A program made the position numbers and the translations under genes. From Rubinisphaera margarita (GTDB lineage Bacteria; Planctomycetota; Planctomycetia; Planctomycetales; Planctomycetaceae), in assembly GCF_022267515.1 (NCBI RefSeq), contig NZ_JAKFGB010000009.1, positions 1-64,000 on the forward strand: a stretch of DNA of 64,000 nucleotides, read 5' to 3'. The stretch's first letter is position 1. Every line of letters starts with the position of its first letter. Under the pieces are notes generated by a model that had not been told where the DNA came from, did no database searches, and was given only the letters and a program-made list of their open reading frames with translations. Below are positions 7,781 through 16,846 of this stretch, one piece after another.

Positions 7781-7948
7781 AGTCCACCGGGTGACACGGG
7801 CTCGTGCAGTTCGTTCCTCGTCGTCTGAGTGAAGCATGGGCGAATCCGGTAACACACGATGTTCCGTCGGGGCTACTCACGGTCTGTTTTCCGGCTATGC
7901 TGAAGGAAACCTTCTTTCTCCGGTCCCTGCTTTCGTCATGAACGGAAG

Positions 7949-8710
7949 ATGCGTGTGATGATTTCGTTCGTGATCCCGGCTCATAATGAGGAGGCGTGTC
8001 TGGCGGGGACGCTGGAGACGTTGATCGCGGCTGCCGAGGCGGTGGGCCAGCCGTTCGAGGTGATTGTCGTCAACGATGCCTCCACTGATGCGACCGCGGA
8101 AATTGCCCAGCGGTTCGATGTGCGGGTGCTCGATGTGGAGCATCGACACATTGCCGCGACACGCAATGCGGGCGGCCGGGAGGCTCGGGGGGAGGTGCTG
8201 TTCTTTATTGATGCCGACACGCAGGTCAACGCGGCTGCGATCCGAGCCGGGCTGAAGGCGATTGAACAGGGGGCGGTCGGCGGCGGTTGTCACTTTGGCT
8301 ACGCCGGCTCGATTCCCCGCTGGGCTCATGTCATGCTCTGGCTCGGCAACACCATCGGACGTCTGCTGCCGGTCTGCGGCGGAGCGTGCATGTTCTGCAG
8401 CCGGGAGGCATTCGCAGCCGTCGGCGGCTTCCCGGAACGATACTACGCAGCCGAGGACGTCGCCTTCATCAAGGCTCTCAAACGCCACGGCCGCGTTGTC
8501 ATTCCCCGCGAAAAAGTGCTGACGTCGAACCGGAAGATTCGAACGATGTCGTTCGGCGAACTCCTGCCGCTGCTCCTGCGACTCGTCTTTCGCGGCCCGG
8601 AATCATTCCGCACCCGGGAAGGGCTCGGCCTGTGGTATGGCCCGGAAGCCCGCGCCGATCGGGGCGACCCGGTTGGAGCAGGGAAGGGCGGGCGTGAGTC
8701 GGAAACGTGA
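7949..8710 (+). CDS. Family 2 glycosyltransferase
   Basis: The 253-residue protein carries a GT-A fold of the GT2 type: the N-terminal strand FVIPAHNEEACLAGTLETL, nucleotide-binding VVNDASTDATAEIA, and a DxD-type motif FFIDADTQV near residue 90. YYAAEDVAFIKALKRHGR provides the acidic acceptor-site region. No membrane segments are evident, so it is cytosolic or peripheral. The sugar and acceptor are unknown. It stands alone, downstream of pectate lyase by 168 bp. Confidence 0.88.
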   Translation: MRVMISFVIPAHNEEACLAGTLETLIAAAEAVGQPFEVIVVNDASTDATAEIAQRFDVRVLDVEHRHIAATRNAGGREARGEVLFFIDADTQVNAAAIRAGLKAIEQGAVGGGCHFGYAGSIPRWAHVMLWLGNTIGRLLPVCGGACMFCSREAFAAVGGFPERYYAAEDVAFIKALKRHGRVVIPREKVLTSNRKIRTMSFGELLPLLLRLVFRGPESFRTREGLGLWYGPEARADRGDPVGAGKGGRESET

Positions 8711-8786
8711 AGGGGGCTACTAGAGTGTACGGACAGGCTTTCTTCTTCGTTGGTCAACGTAAATAGCGTTCCACCCTCGACGGCGT

Positions 8787-9320
8787 TCACACCTTCAAGG
8801 CCTGTTCGGTGCGGCGTCTGCGGTGGAATCGAGCCAGGGCTCGTTCTTTGGGGGAGAGATGCCCATCCGGGATGCGGTGATAATCCCAGATGACGTATCC
8901 GATCGTTCCGACAACGACCGAGGCGATGGCGACGTTGAACCAAACGAAGAACGAGATGATCCAGGGCCGCCGTTCGAGCACGAGACGACTCTGAGGAATC
9001 GAGCCGCCGAGGAAGTCCACCGTGGTGGATCCGGCTTGAGCGGGGCATCTTGCGCCGAGAGTCGTGGTGTGAGTCATCGGCTGACCGGTTTCCGGGTTCT
9101 GATAGGTGTACTGGACGCGAAGTCGATCCCCTTTCGACTGATGGACGAGGCTCGTACTGACGATTTCGCCGGGGATTTCGACGCCGCCGCTCTGGAATCG
9201 CAACTCGTTCCAGCAGCAGAAGGCAACGATGGCGTAGAGCAGGCTCAGTCGGATCAGCAGAACTGGAACCGAACTCGTCGTCCCGCTGTCGCAGGCATTA
9301 ATGGCATCGACACTGTCCAT
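8787..9320 (-). CDS. DUF3592-like membrane protein
   Basis: The protein has about 177 residues from ATG 9320, chosen because GGAGAG lies just upstream; a longer frame to 9365 lacks such a site. Two hydrophobic segments (about residues 18-35 and 115-140) flank an extracytoplasmic beta-rich domain containing GEIVSTSLVHQSKGDRLRVQ and YTYQNPETGQ, the pattern of DUF3592 proteins. A basic tail ends the protein. The function of the family is not established. It is divergent from the membrane protein gene at 9607. Confidence 0.7.
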   Translation of the reverse strand: MDSVDAINACDSGTTSSVPVLLIRLSLLYAIVAFCCWNELRFQSGGVEIPGEIVSTSLVHQSKGDRLRVQYTYQNPETGQPMTHTTTLGARCPAQAGSTTVDFLGGSIPQSRLVLERRPWIISFFVWFNVAIASVVVGTIGYVIWDYHRIPDGHLSPKERALARFHRRRRTEQALKV

Positions 9321-9533
9321 GGCAGGCTCTCCGCAAGAAAGTTCTCGATAGAGAACGAGCCTCACAAATCAAGGTTCATGGAAAACGATGGGAATTCATT
9401 GATAGCCCGGAAATTCCGAACGGGGTATATTCGGCAGACCGCGAGCGGCGCATTGGCGTCCTCGCCCGGGGCAAAAGGATTCAGTTCCGGAATGGGGCAG
9501 TGTGGAGTGCAGAGGGGAAGGAATAGGAACGAA

Positions 9534-9554
9534 GCATGCCCACGACGAGCGTGG
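9534..9554. repeat. Degenerate copy of the CATGCCCACG hairpin
   Basis: GCATGCCCACG-ACGA-GCGTGG repeats one arm of the hairpin at 2145-2172 and forms a shorter CCACG/CGTGG stem. It lies in the intergenic region before the gene at 9607. Confidence 0.3.
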
Positions 9555-9606
9555 ACCGGGACCGGGCTTTACGAGTGTCACGCGGCAGGCAAAGGGGACG
9601 TCGCCG

Positions 9607-10371
9607 ATGGATGTTATGATCTTGGTGCTCCTGGCGTTTGCCGTCTTTCTGCTTGTCCCTTTCGCGGGCGGGATCGCGTTCGTTCGGGAATCGAGGCAGA
9701 AGTCGGTTCCGTTGGAAACTGATGGGCGACAGAAACCTGGATTCGCTGTGCTCGGAATTCTGGGACTCGTTCTCGTTCTCGGCGCGATCGTCACTCCCGC
9801 TCTTTTGGAATGGATGGCGACGTCGCCGAATGGCGGTGAATTCTATGGCTTCGGAGTGCTGGTGTTTACGTTGAGTTTGCTCGCCAGTCTCACGGCAATC
9901 CCTTTCTTCCTGGCAGGAGTGTTCTTCAAAGAAGTCCGACTGCGTTCACTCCTCTTATTGCTCTTCGCGATCAGTTTTTTCACGGGAGGGCTTACGAGTG
10001 CTCGATTCGCTCGTTCGGTTCGGCAAGCGGGGCTGGAGAAATTCACCCGACGCAGCGAGCCTCTGATCGAGGCGATCAAGAGCTATGAAGCTGAGCATCG
10101 GGCGCCGCCTGTTTCGTTGGACGAACTGGTGCCCGAGTTCATCGCGGAAGTCCCGACGACGGGCATGAGCGCGTATCCGCGTTACGACTACTATGCCGGA
10201 CGAGCGACCGAGAAAGAGTACTGTGGGAATCCGTGGGTACTGCGGGTAGGTACGCCCCGTGGCTTCGGCGACTGGGACGAGATGCTTTACTTCCCGACGC
10301 AGAACTACGACGAATACAAATACCACCAGTTTCTCGAGCCTGTGAACGACTGGGCGTACGTCAACGAGTGA
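9607..10371 (+). CDS. Four-TM protein with pseudopilin-like soluble domain
   Basis: The 254-residue protein starts at ATG 9607 after AAAGGGGACG. Four hydrophobic segments occupy about residues 3-25, 44-65, 80-108 and 113-135. The C-terminal domain (about residues 145-254) begins with an amphipathic helix and the pattern IEAIKSYEAEHRAPPVSLDE, which resembles the stretch after the N-terminal helix in type II pseudopilin-like proteins, where gaps and proline precede an LVPEFI motif. There is no prepilin cleavage site. I do not recognise a functional family. Confidence 0.65.
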   Translation: MDVMILVLLAFAVFLLVPFAGGIAFVRESRQKSVPLETDGRQKPGFAVLGILGLVLVLGAIVTPALLEWMATSPNGGEFYGFGVLVFTLSLLASLTAIPFFLAGVFFKEVRLRSLLLLLFAISFFTGGLTSARFARSVRQAGLEKFTRRSEPLIEAIKSYEAEHRAPPVSLDELVPEFIAEVPTTGMSAYPRYDYYAGRATEKEYCGNPWVLRVGTPRGFGDWDEMLYFPTQNYDEYKYHQFLEPVNDWAYVNE

Positions 10372-10501
10372 ATGGGCAGTGATATCGATGGATGTGACGT
10401 GATTGGTACGAGGGATACGCATGTGGGCGGGCGCGAGCCCCGCTGATCGAAGAAAGTGATTCGTGGGATGATTGATCGTGAGTGAGAGTGAGCACTTCGC
10501 C

Positions 10502-11020
10502 ATGACGAACTCGGAATCCTCTCAGCCCCTGGAGCGGCGAAGGCATTTCCTTCGCAGCACAGCGTGGGTGATTGCCGTTGTGCTCAGCGCGTTCCTAGTT
10601 GGCATTTTCATTGTCTGGACAGAGTTGCCGCGACCAACTCCACTCTGGTGCGCAACCGGGCATCCTTCATTGAGCGGGTTGCCTGACGGGCTGGATCCCA
10701 ATTACATCAGAATCGTGGATGCGTCGAAACTGTCTCCCGAGGTACGTACTTTGTACGAACTGGCGCTTGAGGGCACGCTTATCGGACAGCCGTCAAATCG
10801 GTTTCGTGACGAACTGCTGTCCGCTCGCCAGATGACACATTACGGGCATGATTCGAAAACGCACGTCCGGGTGGTCGTGATCTACGAATTCTGTATTCAT
10901 GACGCGGTGGCCGTCGGGGCGTTGGACGATGGGCTTCATCACTTGCTCACTCTACAAATCGTGGTTTGTCAGCAATGTGGCACGATTCAGAGAGCTTACT
11001 TTTTAGACTACCGGTTTTAG
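10502..11020 (+). CDS. Hypothetical single-TM protein
   Basis: The protein has 172 residues from ATG 10502 (TTG 10472 and GTG 10478 are alternative starts in frame). A basic N-terminus is followed by one membrane segment, VIAVVLSAFLVGIFIVW (about residues 23-40), and a soluble remainder with CQQC near residue 160. No family is recognised. It follows the four-TM gene at 130 bp in the same direction. Confidence 0.5.
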   Translation: MTNSESSQPLERRRHFLRSTAWVIAVVLSAFLVGIFIVWTELPRPTPLWCATGHPSLSGLPDGLDPNYIRIVDASKLSPEVRTLYELALEGTLIGQPSNRFRDELLSARQMTHYGHDSKTHVRVVVIYEFCIHDAVAVGALDDGLHHLLTLQIVVCQQCGTIQRAYFLDYRF

Positions 11021-11116
11021 CATTGCGTCCGACATGCCGGACTGCCTTATGATTGGCCCGCATCGAGACATTCTATGAGGGTCGGCAGGCTATGAGCGGG
11101 TCCGTGGTCGCGAGAG

Positions 11117-11971
11117 TTACCCGACTTCCAATGTGGTGATTCCGAAGATCTTCAGTGAATCTAGTTCCGGAGGGTTGCCGTAATACATCCGCACGCAGCC
11201 GAAGACTTCTTTCATGTCGTACGTGCCGCAGAGGTCGATGGCGATTGGATTGTTCTCGGGCACATCGAGATAGATCGGTCCGCCGTGGCGGTGGAGCTGG
11301 AATGCGGCGAACAGTTCGTTGGCGATTTCGTGGGAGTCGGCATACAGCGGGCCGATCTTCCAGCCGTGGACGCACGGTCGCATCACGCCGAAACCGCGGA
11401 GTGTGCTGTGGTCGAGGAAGCCGAGAGCGATGGCTTCCGGCTGGGTGATCCAGGCGTTGAGAAAATGATCGCGGGGAGCGGGGAAGCAATCGCGATCGAA
11501 GGCGGTGATCTTGTCGAAGTCGACGGTCGTCAGTTCGACGATCTGTGAAGATTGCTGGAAATCCGCGGACGAGTCCGACAGCTCATACCGGCGATGTCGG
11601 GTGAACGGTTCAAACCCCCCTTTGGCATAGAAGGGGACCATGGCATCGACTCCGTCGAGTCCGATGCACGCCTTCGGACCAAGACGCGAGAGCAGCTGAT
11701 CGCGGCGGGCGAACCAGAGTTTGGAGCCGTGTCCCTGACCGCGATGCGTTTCGCGAACGATGAACAGTCCCATGAAGCCGAACGTGTCGCTGTAGCGGAT
11801 GATGGCTCCGCCGCCGATCAGTTCGTTGTCTTCCACGAGTGCGAGAAAACCGTCGGGGTCGAGCTGCCAGAAACAGTCCGCATCGTTGCGGCCCGGGTTC
11901 CAGCCCTCGGCATCGGCCCATTGAACGAGTTGTTGAACTTCGCCGGAAGTCATGGGACGGATCTCGGCCAT
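11117..11971 (-). CDS. GNAT acetyltransferase with two GNAT-like halves
   Basis: The 284-residue protein starts at MAEIRPMTSGEVQQL. The first half (about residues 1-135) is a GNAT domain with the acetyl-CoA motif IVRETHRGQGHGSKL. The second half (GFLDHSTLRGFGVMRPC, then KIGPLYADS and a region near IYLDVPENNPIAIDL) matches the C-terminal GNAT-like domain of the family that includes YitI-type proteins. An acyltransferase acting on a small amine is the likely role; the substrate is unknown. The frame continues upstream for 426 codons, but that part is antisense to the protease gene. Confidence 0.85.
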   Translation of the reverse strand: MAEIRPMTSGEVQQLVQWADAEGWNPGRNDADCFWQLDPDGFLALVEDNELIGGGAIIRYSDTFGFMGLFIVRETHRGQGHGSKLWFARRDQLLSRLGPKACIGLDGVDAMVPFYAKGGFEPFTRHRRYELSDSSADFQQSSQIVELTTVDFDKITAFDRDCFPAPRDHFLNAWITQPEAIALGFLDHSTLRGFGVMRPCVHGWKIGPLYADSHEIANELFAAFQLHRHGGPIYLDVPENNPIAIDLCGTYDMKEVFGCVRMYYGNPPELDSLKIFGITTLEVG

Positions 11972-12139
11972 GTTTTGACTTTCTGCGCCCTCAGAGAACG
12001 TGGTCGTGTGCGGCGATTCTAGATTGTTCTGGCCGCGGAAACATCTGACCGGAAACGATTCCGCCTGATCTGGGGCGAGGGATCGAGTACAATCGCCGCA
12101 AAGGTCGTTTCGCCCCGTACTTCGAATGCTGAGGTTCTC

Positions 12140-13924
12140 GTGAAGCCTGTCGCTCAACTGGTGTTGATTCTTCTGCTCTGTTCCCAGTCTGCCCTGGCGG
12201 ACAATGCCGGACAGGCTGCTGCGGCTCGATCGATTCTGGAACGCTGGCAGCAGGACCATGCCGAGCCGGTGAATCGATCTCTGCATATCGTCTGCTGGAC
12301 GCCGAGTGATCGGGAATTCCCGGCTGGCTATCGCGAGCGGATGAGCCGGATGCTGCTGCATATTCAGGACTTCTATGGTCGGGAAATGGAGCGAAACGGG
12401 TTCGGCTGGAAGTCGTTCAATCTTCAGCAGGACGAGCAAAGCCAGGTCGTGCTGCATGAGGTCCACGGGAAGTATCCGATGGCTCGCTATGAGAAGCAGT
12501 CGGGCCGGGAGATTCGCGACGAGTGTCTGCCGGTATTGAAACAGGCCGGGATTGATGCCGAACAGGAAACGATCGCCATTTTCTGTAACCTGGCGACCTG
12601 GGATGCCGAGAAACTGGAGTTCGTCCATCAGTCTCCGTACTACGCGGGCGGAACGTATCGAGGCGGGACCGCCTGGCAGCTCGATTCGCCGGAGCTCGAC
12701 ACGCTCAATCTGGCGAAGAAGGAGCCGCTGATCCGGGACGGTGAGTACGGTCGCATCTCGCTCGGAAAGCACAACTCGATTTTCATTGGCGGCATGGCCC
12801 ACGAACTGGGGCATGCGTTCGGATTGCCGCACTGCCGCGAACAGCCGCACGAGAAGCCGCTCGGCACCGCACTGATGGGCGCAGGAAATCGAACCTACGG
12901 CGATGAACTGCGAGCCGAGGGGAAAGGAACGTTCCTGACGTTTGCTCACGCCCTGCAGCTGGCGTCGCATCCTCAGTTCTGCGAACGGATGGAAACTGAG
13001 CAGCAGCAGGTGACGGTCTCGCTGGATGACATCACCATCGAAGCCGCGGGGAAGGCGATCAAGGTTGAAGGAACGATCTCCGGTTCGCCACCGATCTACG
13101 GCGTGCTGGCTTATTTCGATCCGGAAGGGAACAGCAACTACAACGCCGCCGTCTCCGCAGCTGTTCCCGATGCGAATGGACGGTTCGAGCTGGAATGCAG
13201 CGCGCTGGCACCCGGCAAGCGGGCACTGCTCAGGTTGGTGCCGCTGCATGCCAATGGCGCTCTTTCCAATCGGGGCTCCTTATCGCAGATGCAGTTCCCG
13301 TATTCGGTCTCAGCGGACGGCACTCCCGATTTGGGAACGATCGAGATCAAGCAGCAGCTGCAATCGCTTATTGAGGCGTTGCAGCGGAATGACCGCACGA
13401 AAGCGGAAGAGCTCGCTGCTCAACTCCAGAATCCTCGAGCGAAAGAGATCGCCGCGGCTCTGATGGAAGACATGAGCTCTCAACCGACACCAGCCGCCTA
13501 TCAAGGTCCCGAAGAATCGGTGCCGCTGTCGGACCTTCAGCCGGACTCCGAGAAAGTCGGCTGGCTTCGGCCGACTCGGAATCGCGTGCCGGAGCGATCG
13601 ATGCTGCTCGAATCACACGGTCAGATCTTCGCTCGCGGCCTGTATGCTCATGCGCCCGCACGCCATGTCTATTCGCTGGATAGGAACTGGCAGCGACTGA
13701 GCGGGAAAGTCGGGCTGGCGTCCGGACATGCCGGTTCGGTGAAGTTTCAGATTCTTGGCGATGGCCGCCTGCTCTGGGAATCGCCCGTCGTGAAAGCGGA
13801 TCAGATTCACAAGTTCGACGTCGATGTGGTGAACGTTCAGGCGCTGGAGTTGAGTACTTCGGCTACCGATGATGGTCCCGGCAGCGACTGGGGACTCTGG
13901 CTTGAACCGATGCTCTCCCGGTAG
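12140..13924 (+). CDS. Secreted zinc metalloprotease-like protein with NPCBM domain
   Basis: The 594-residue protein has a signal peptide (residues 1-20, ending SALA). A metzincin-type zinc motif HELGHAFGLPH spans residues 221-231, giving ligands His221, His225 and His231 and catalytic Glu222. About residues 285-440 look like beta-rich linker domains. The C-terminal 110 residues (SDLQPDSEKVGWLRPTRNR, GLYAHAPARHVYSLD, and the ending SDWGLWLEP) match NPCBM carbohydrate-binding modules. The protein is probably exported and acts on glycosylated or polysaccharide-associated substrate. The zinc site is seen directly; activity is inferred. Confidence 0.8.
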   Translation: MKPVAQLVLILLLCSQSALADNAGQAAAARSILERWQQDHAEPVNRSLHIVCWTPSDREFPAGYRERMSRMLLHIQDFYGREMERNGFGWKSFNLQQDEQSQVVLHEVHGKYPMARYEKQSGREIRDECLPVLKQAGIDAEQETIAIFCNLATWDAEKLEFVHQSPYYAGGTYRGGTAWQLDSPELDTLNLAKKEPLIRDGEYGRISLGKHNSIFIGGMAHELGHAFGLPHCREQPHEKPLGTALMGAGNRTYGDELRAEGKGTFLTFAHALQLASHPQFCERMETEQQQVTVSLDDITIEAAGKAIKVEGTISGSPPIYGVLAYFDPEGNSNYNAAVSAAVPDANGRFELECSALAPGKRALLRLVPLHANGALSNRGSLSQMQFPYSVSADGTPDLGTIEIKQQLQSLIEALQRNDRTKAEELAAQLQNPRAKEIAAALMEDMSSQPTPAAYQGPEESVPLSDLQPDSEKVGWLRPTRNRVPERSMLLESHGQIFARGLYAHAPARHVYSLDRNWQRLSGKVGLASGHAGSVKFQILGDGRLLWESPVVKADQIHKFDVDVVNVQALELSTSATDDGPGSDWGLWLEPMLSR

Positions 13925-13937
13925 AAGGTCAACCCCG

Positions 13938-14807
13938 GTGACACATCCTTCAGCGGAAGTAACCGTCGATGTCGATCTCGTCCGTCGACTGCTCCTGGCT
14001 CAGTCTCCTGACTTCGCCCATGAGACGCTTCGCTTTCACGACGAAGGCTGGGACAACTTCACGTTTCGGCTGGGCGAGCGATACGCCGTGCGGCTGCCCC
14101 GCCGGCAACTCGCGGTATCGCTCATTGGAAATGAACAGCGCTGGCTTCCGGACATTGCCTCGCGGCTGCCGATTGAGATCCCAGTCCCGGTGTTTGCCGG
14201 CCGTCCGTCGGCGGAGTTCGTCTGGCCGTGGAGTGTTGTGAAATGGATTCCCGGTGACACCGCGGAGGCCCTCGCCTTTGATCGAGCAAACGCGAGTCGC
14301 CTGGCCGACGTGTTGATCGCCCTGCATCAGTCAGCTCCTCCGGAAGCGCCGGCCAATCCCTTCCGCGGCGTCGCTCTGGCGACGCGGACGGAATCGTTCG
14401 AGGAACGCTTGCGGATGGCTGAAGCCGAACATCGTCTGGATGTGGCTCATATGCGGACTCTCTGGAACGACCTCGTCAGCGTTCCGCCGTCGCGGGAACG
14501 CCGCTGGCTGCATGGCGATCTTCACCCCCGGAATCTCGTCGTCCGTGAGAGACGTTTCGTCGGCGTGATCGACTGGGGCGATGTTACGGCTGGTGATGTC
14601 GCCACCGATCTGGCGGCCGCCTGGATGCTGATCGACTCCGACGACGTTCGCCGAGAGTTCTTCGCTCGCTATGGAGCCGATGCGGATTTGCAGAAGCGGG
14701 CGCGCGGCTGGGCTCTTCATCTCGGCGTCGCGTTTCTGATTAGCGGGGAAGGGCGGCAGACGATACTTGGGGCGGAGACGATTCGCAGGCTTCTGCACGC
14801 CACCTGA
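13938..14807 (+). CDS. Aminoglycoside phosphotransferase-like kinase
   Basis: The protein has 289 residues from GTG 13938, 13 bp after the protease gene; an upstream ATG at 13869 would overlap that gene. The Brenner motif HGDLHPRNLVV places the catalytic Asp at about residue 194, and IDWGDVTAGD supplies the metal-binding Asp. The fold is that of APH enzymes, which phosphorylate aminoglycosides, macrolides, or metabolites such as choline and homoserine. Chromosomal APH-like genes often are not resistance genes, so the substrate is left open. Confidence 0.85.
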   Translation: MTHPSAEVTVDVDLVRRLLLAQSPDFAHETLRFHDEGWDNFTFRLGERYAVRLPRRQLAVSLIGNEQRWLPDIASRLPIEIPVPVFAGRPSAEFVWPWSVVKWIPGDTAEALAFDRANASRLADVLIALHQSAPPEAPANPFRGVALATRTESFEERLRMAEAEHRLDVAHMRTLWNDLVSVPPSRERRWLHGDLHPRNLVVRERRFVGVIDWGDVTAGDVATDLAAAWMLIDSDDVRREFFARYGADADLQKRARGWALHLGVAFLISGEGRQTILGAETIRRLLHAT

Positions 14808-14839
14808 CATCGGCGGTCGATGGGCATGGCAATTGCTCG

Positions 14840-16846
14840 ATGATTTCCCCTATGAGTCAGTACGAAGAACAGACTGTTTCACCTCGTTCTCATTCATCCT
14901 CCAGTCGCAACTCCGGTTCTGACAACACGTTCGATCAGGACTCCGTAGAGATGGTTCAGGATGGATTACGGGAATTGCGGGAGATCGTCCGCTCCCGACT
15001 GGCCAAGAACCTGCCGATTCGCCGTGATCTTCCCGGGGAGGGACGAGTGCGGATCGACCGCCAGTTGCCGTTTCTGTGTGTTGCCCGACCACGACCCGCA
15101 GGAGATAACGGAACGCGGGATCTGGTTACGAGCGAAGCTGCGTACCTGCATGCCCCGGCAAATGAACAAACCAATGCCGAAGTCGCCGAACTGTGCCGCG
15201 ATATCGCCCGCGTGTTGCGGGAGCACTTCGGGATGTTCCTCTTCATCGAGATCTGGTCGGAGGATGACGAGGATCGATTCCCGAATCCCGACCCTCTCGT
15301 GCCCGCGTTCCGAGTGATCACCGCGGAAGCGGACAGTTATCGATCGACGACGGACACTCTGGCCGAGCAATTACGACACGTCCGGATCGACGGTCATGCC
15401 GCCGAAGTGGAGATCAAGGTTGGCTCTCATGTCCGTCCGACATCGGTCCCTTCCATCATGCACGAGGACGAACAGGTCCTTCCGGAAGCGTGCATGACAA
15501 TCGGACTGTGCGTGAAGCCGATCTATCGGAACCCGCAAACGGGTGATCTCTACCCGATGGTTCTGCAGAAACTGAGGCGGCAGCTTTCCAGAGTCATTCG
15601 AAAGACTGTGGCCGAGTTCACGGGAGCCGATTCGGCATCGCAGTTTCGTCACTCGCACTATCAGGCACTGGGGCCAAACACGCTCAGCAAGATTGCCGGG
15701 CTGGTTGATCAGGAATTGTGCGAACTGTCCCAGTCGTTCGACTTCCTCATCCAGTCGACGCCGGAGAACGCCGAGCAGGCGTGGGAGGACTTTTCGGAGA
15801 GTCGATTTCGCCGGGAACCGCAGCTGTTCTACCCGCAGCTTCCGTTCCACATCAGCCTGATGAAGCGGCAGCTGTTTGCGATCGAAATTGAACAGGTGGA
15901 AGATCCCTCACTGGCCCATCTGTTCTACGAGAAACAGGCCGAGCTCGACCTGGAACTGTCGGCGCTGGCACATCTGGAGAAACCGGAGTTTCTGCACAGC
16001 ACGGTTCAGTTATACGGTCAGGTCGATGAGGAACTCCTCGAGCTGGCCGAGGAAATCCTGCGGCGGTATCCGCAGCCCACCGAAGAAAGTGTCGGACCTC
16101 GCGTGGGTGTTGAAGCCGTCATGCAGGCGGCTCGGGAAGAGCTTGATCACTATCACCGCCAGCTTCCTGAGTTCAATGCGACGGTTGAGATCTGTGAGCA
16201 ACTGACATCCGGACTGATGGTTTCGCACCATCGTTTATTGCTGGGGAAGACGCTGCAACTCGCAGAACGCCGTGTTGATCCGCTGTTGCATCACGAAGTG
16301 GGCACGCACCTGCTCACTTATTTCAACGGGCGCTGCCAGCCGCTGCGGCAACTCTACGCAGGACTGGCCGGTTACGAAGAACTGCAGGAAGGGCTGGCTG
16401 TCCTCGCGGAATACTTGACGGGCGGACTGAGTATTGATCGCCTGAGAACGCTCGCGAGCCGGGTCATTGCCGCTCACGAACTGCTTGAGCAATCCTCGTT
16501 TATCGAAGCTTTCACACGATTGCATGACTCTCACAAGTTCCCGGCACGGGAAGCCTTCTCGACGACGCTGCGAATCTATCGCGGCGGCGGCAATACGAAA
16601 GACGTCATCTACCTGCGTGGACTGCGGGATCTGTTGAATTACTTGGCCGAAGGCCATGAGATCGAACCGCTCTATGTCGGAAAAATCGGCTTGGAGCATG
16701 TGCCGTACGTTCAGGAACTCAGACGACGGGGGATCGTCAAAGCCCCGGCGTTATTGCCGCGTTTCTGGGCGATGGATGGGCTGAAAGAGCTACTTGAAGA
16801 AACGCGACACCGCTCCCTCCTCGAACTCATGGAACGTCAGCAATGA
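14840..16846 (+). CDS. DUF1704 (QEGLA-motif) putative metallopeptidase
   Basis: The 668-residue protein carries the DUF1704 signature: HHEVGTH (His485, Glu486, His490, an HExxxH arrangement) and QEGLA at residues 516-520. In eukaryotes, DUF1704 proteins (MATCAP/TMCP) are tubulin tyrosine carboxypeptidases using this HExxxH site, so a C-terminal peptidase activity is plausible. The older name 'flavohemoglobin expression-modulating' has no support from the neighbours. The last codons overlap the start of the ATP-grasp gene (ATGA at 16843-16846), so the two are translationally coupled. The N-terminal 60 residues look low-complexity. Confidence 0.85.
   Translation: MISPMSQYEEQTVSPRSHSSSSRNSGSDNTFDQDSVEMVQDGLRELREIVRSRLAKNLPIRRDLPGEGRVRIDRQLPFLCVARPRPAGDNGTRDLVTSEAAYLHAPANEQTNAEVAELCRDIARVLREHFGMFLFIEIWSEDDEDRFPNPDPLVPAFRVITAEADSYRSTTDTLAEQLRHVRIDGHAAEVEIKVGSHVRPTSVPSIMHEDEQVLPEACMTIGLCVKPIYRNPQTGDLYPMVLQKLRRQLSRVIRKTVAEFTGADSASQFRHSHYQALGPNTLSKIAGLVDQELCELSQSFDFLIQSTPENAEQAWEDFSESRFRREPQLFYPQLPFHISLMKRQLFAIEIEQVEDPSLAHLFYEKQAELDLELSALAHLEKPEFLHSTVQLYGQVDEELLELAEEILRRYPQPTEESVGPRVGVEAVMQAAREELDHYHRQLPEFNATVEICEQLTSGLMVSHHRLLLGKTLQLAERRVDPLLHHEVGTHLLTYFNGRCQPLRQLYAGLAGYEELQEGLAVLAEYLTGGLSIDRLRTLASRVIAAHELLEQSSFIEAFTRLHDSHKFPAREAFSTTLRIYRGGGNTKDVIYLRGLRDLLNYLAEGHEIEPLYVGKIGLEHVPYVQELRRRGIVKAPALLPRFWAMDGLKELLEETRHRSLLELMERQQ

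Noticed and set aside
11972..13249. 426-codon upstream extension of the GNAT frame
   Set aside because: It is antisense to the signal peptide and zinc-site part of the protease gene, and the GNAT domain starts cleanly at ATG 11971.
13938..14807. Antibiotic resistance gene
   Set aside because: APH-like motifs are present, but the wider kinase family includes many metabolic enzymes and there is no mobile context, so resistance is not claimed.
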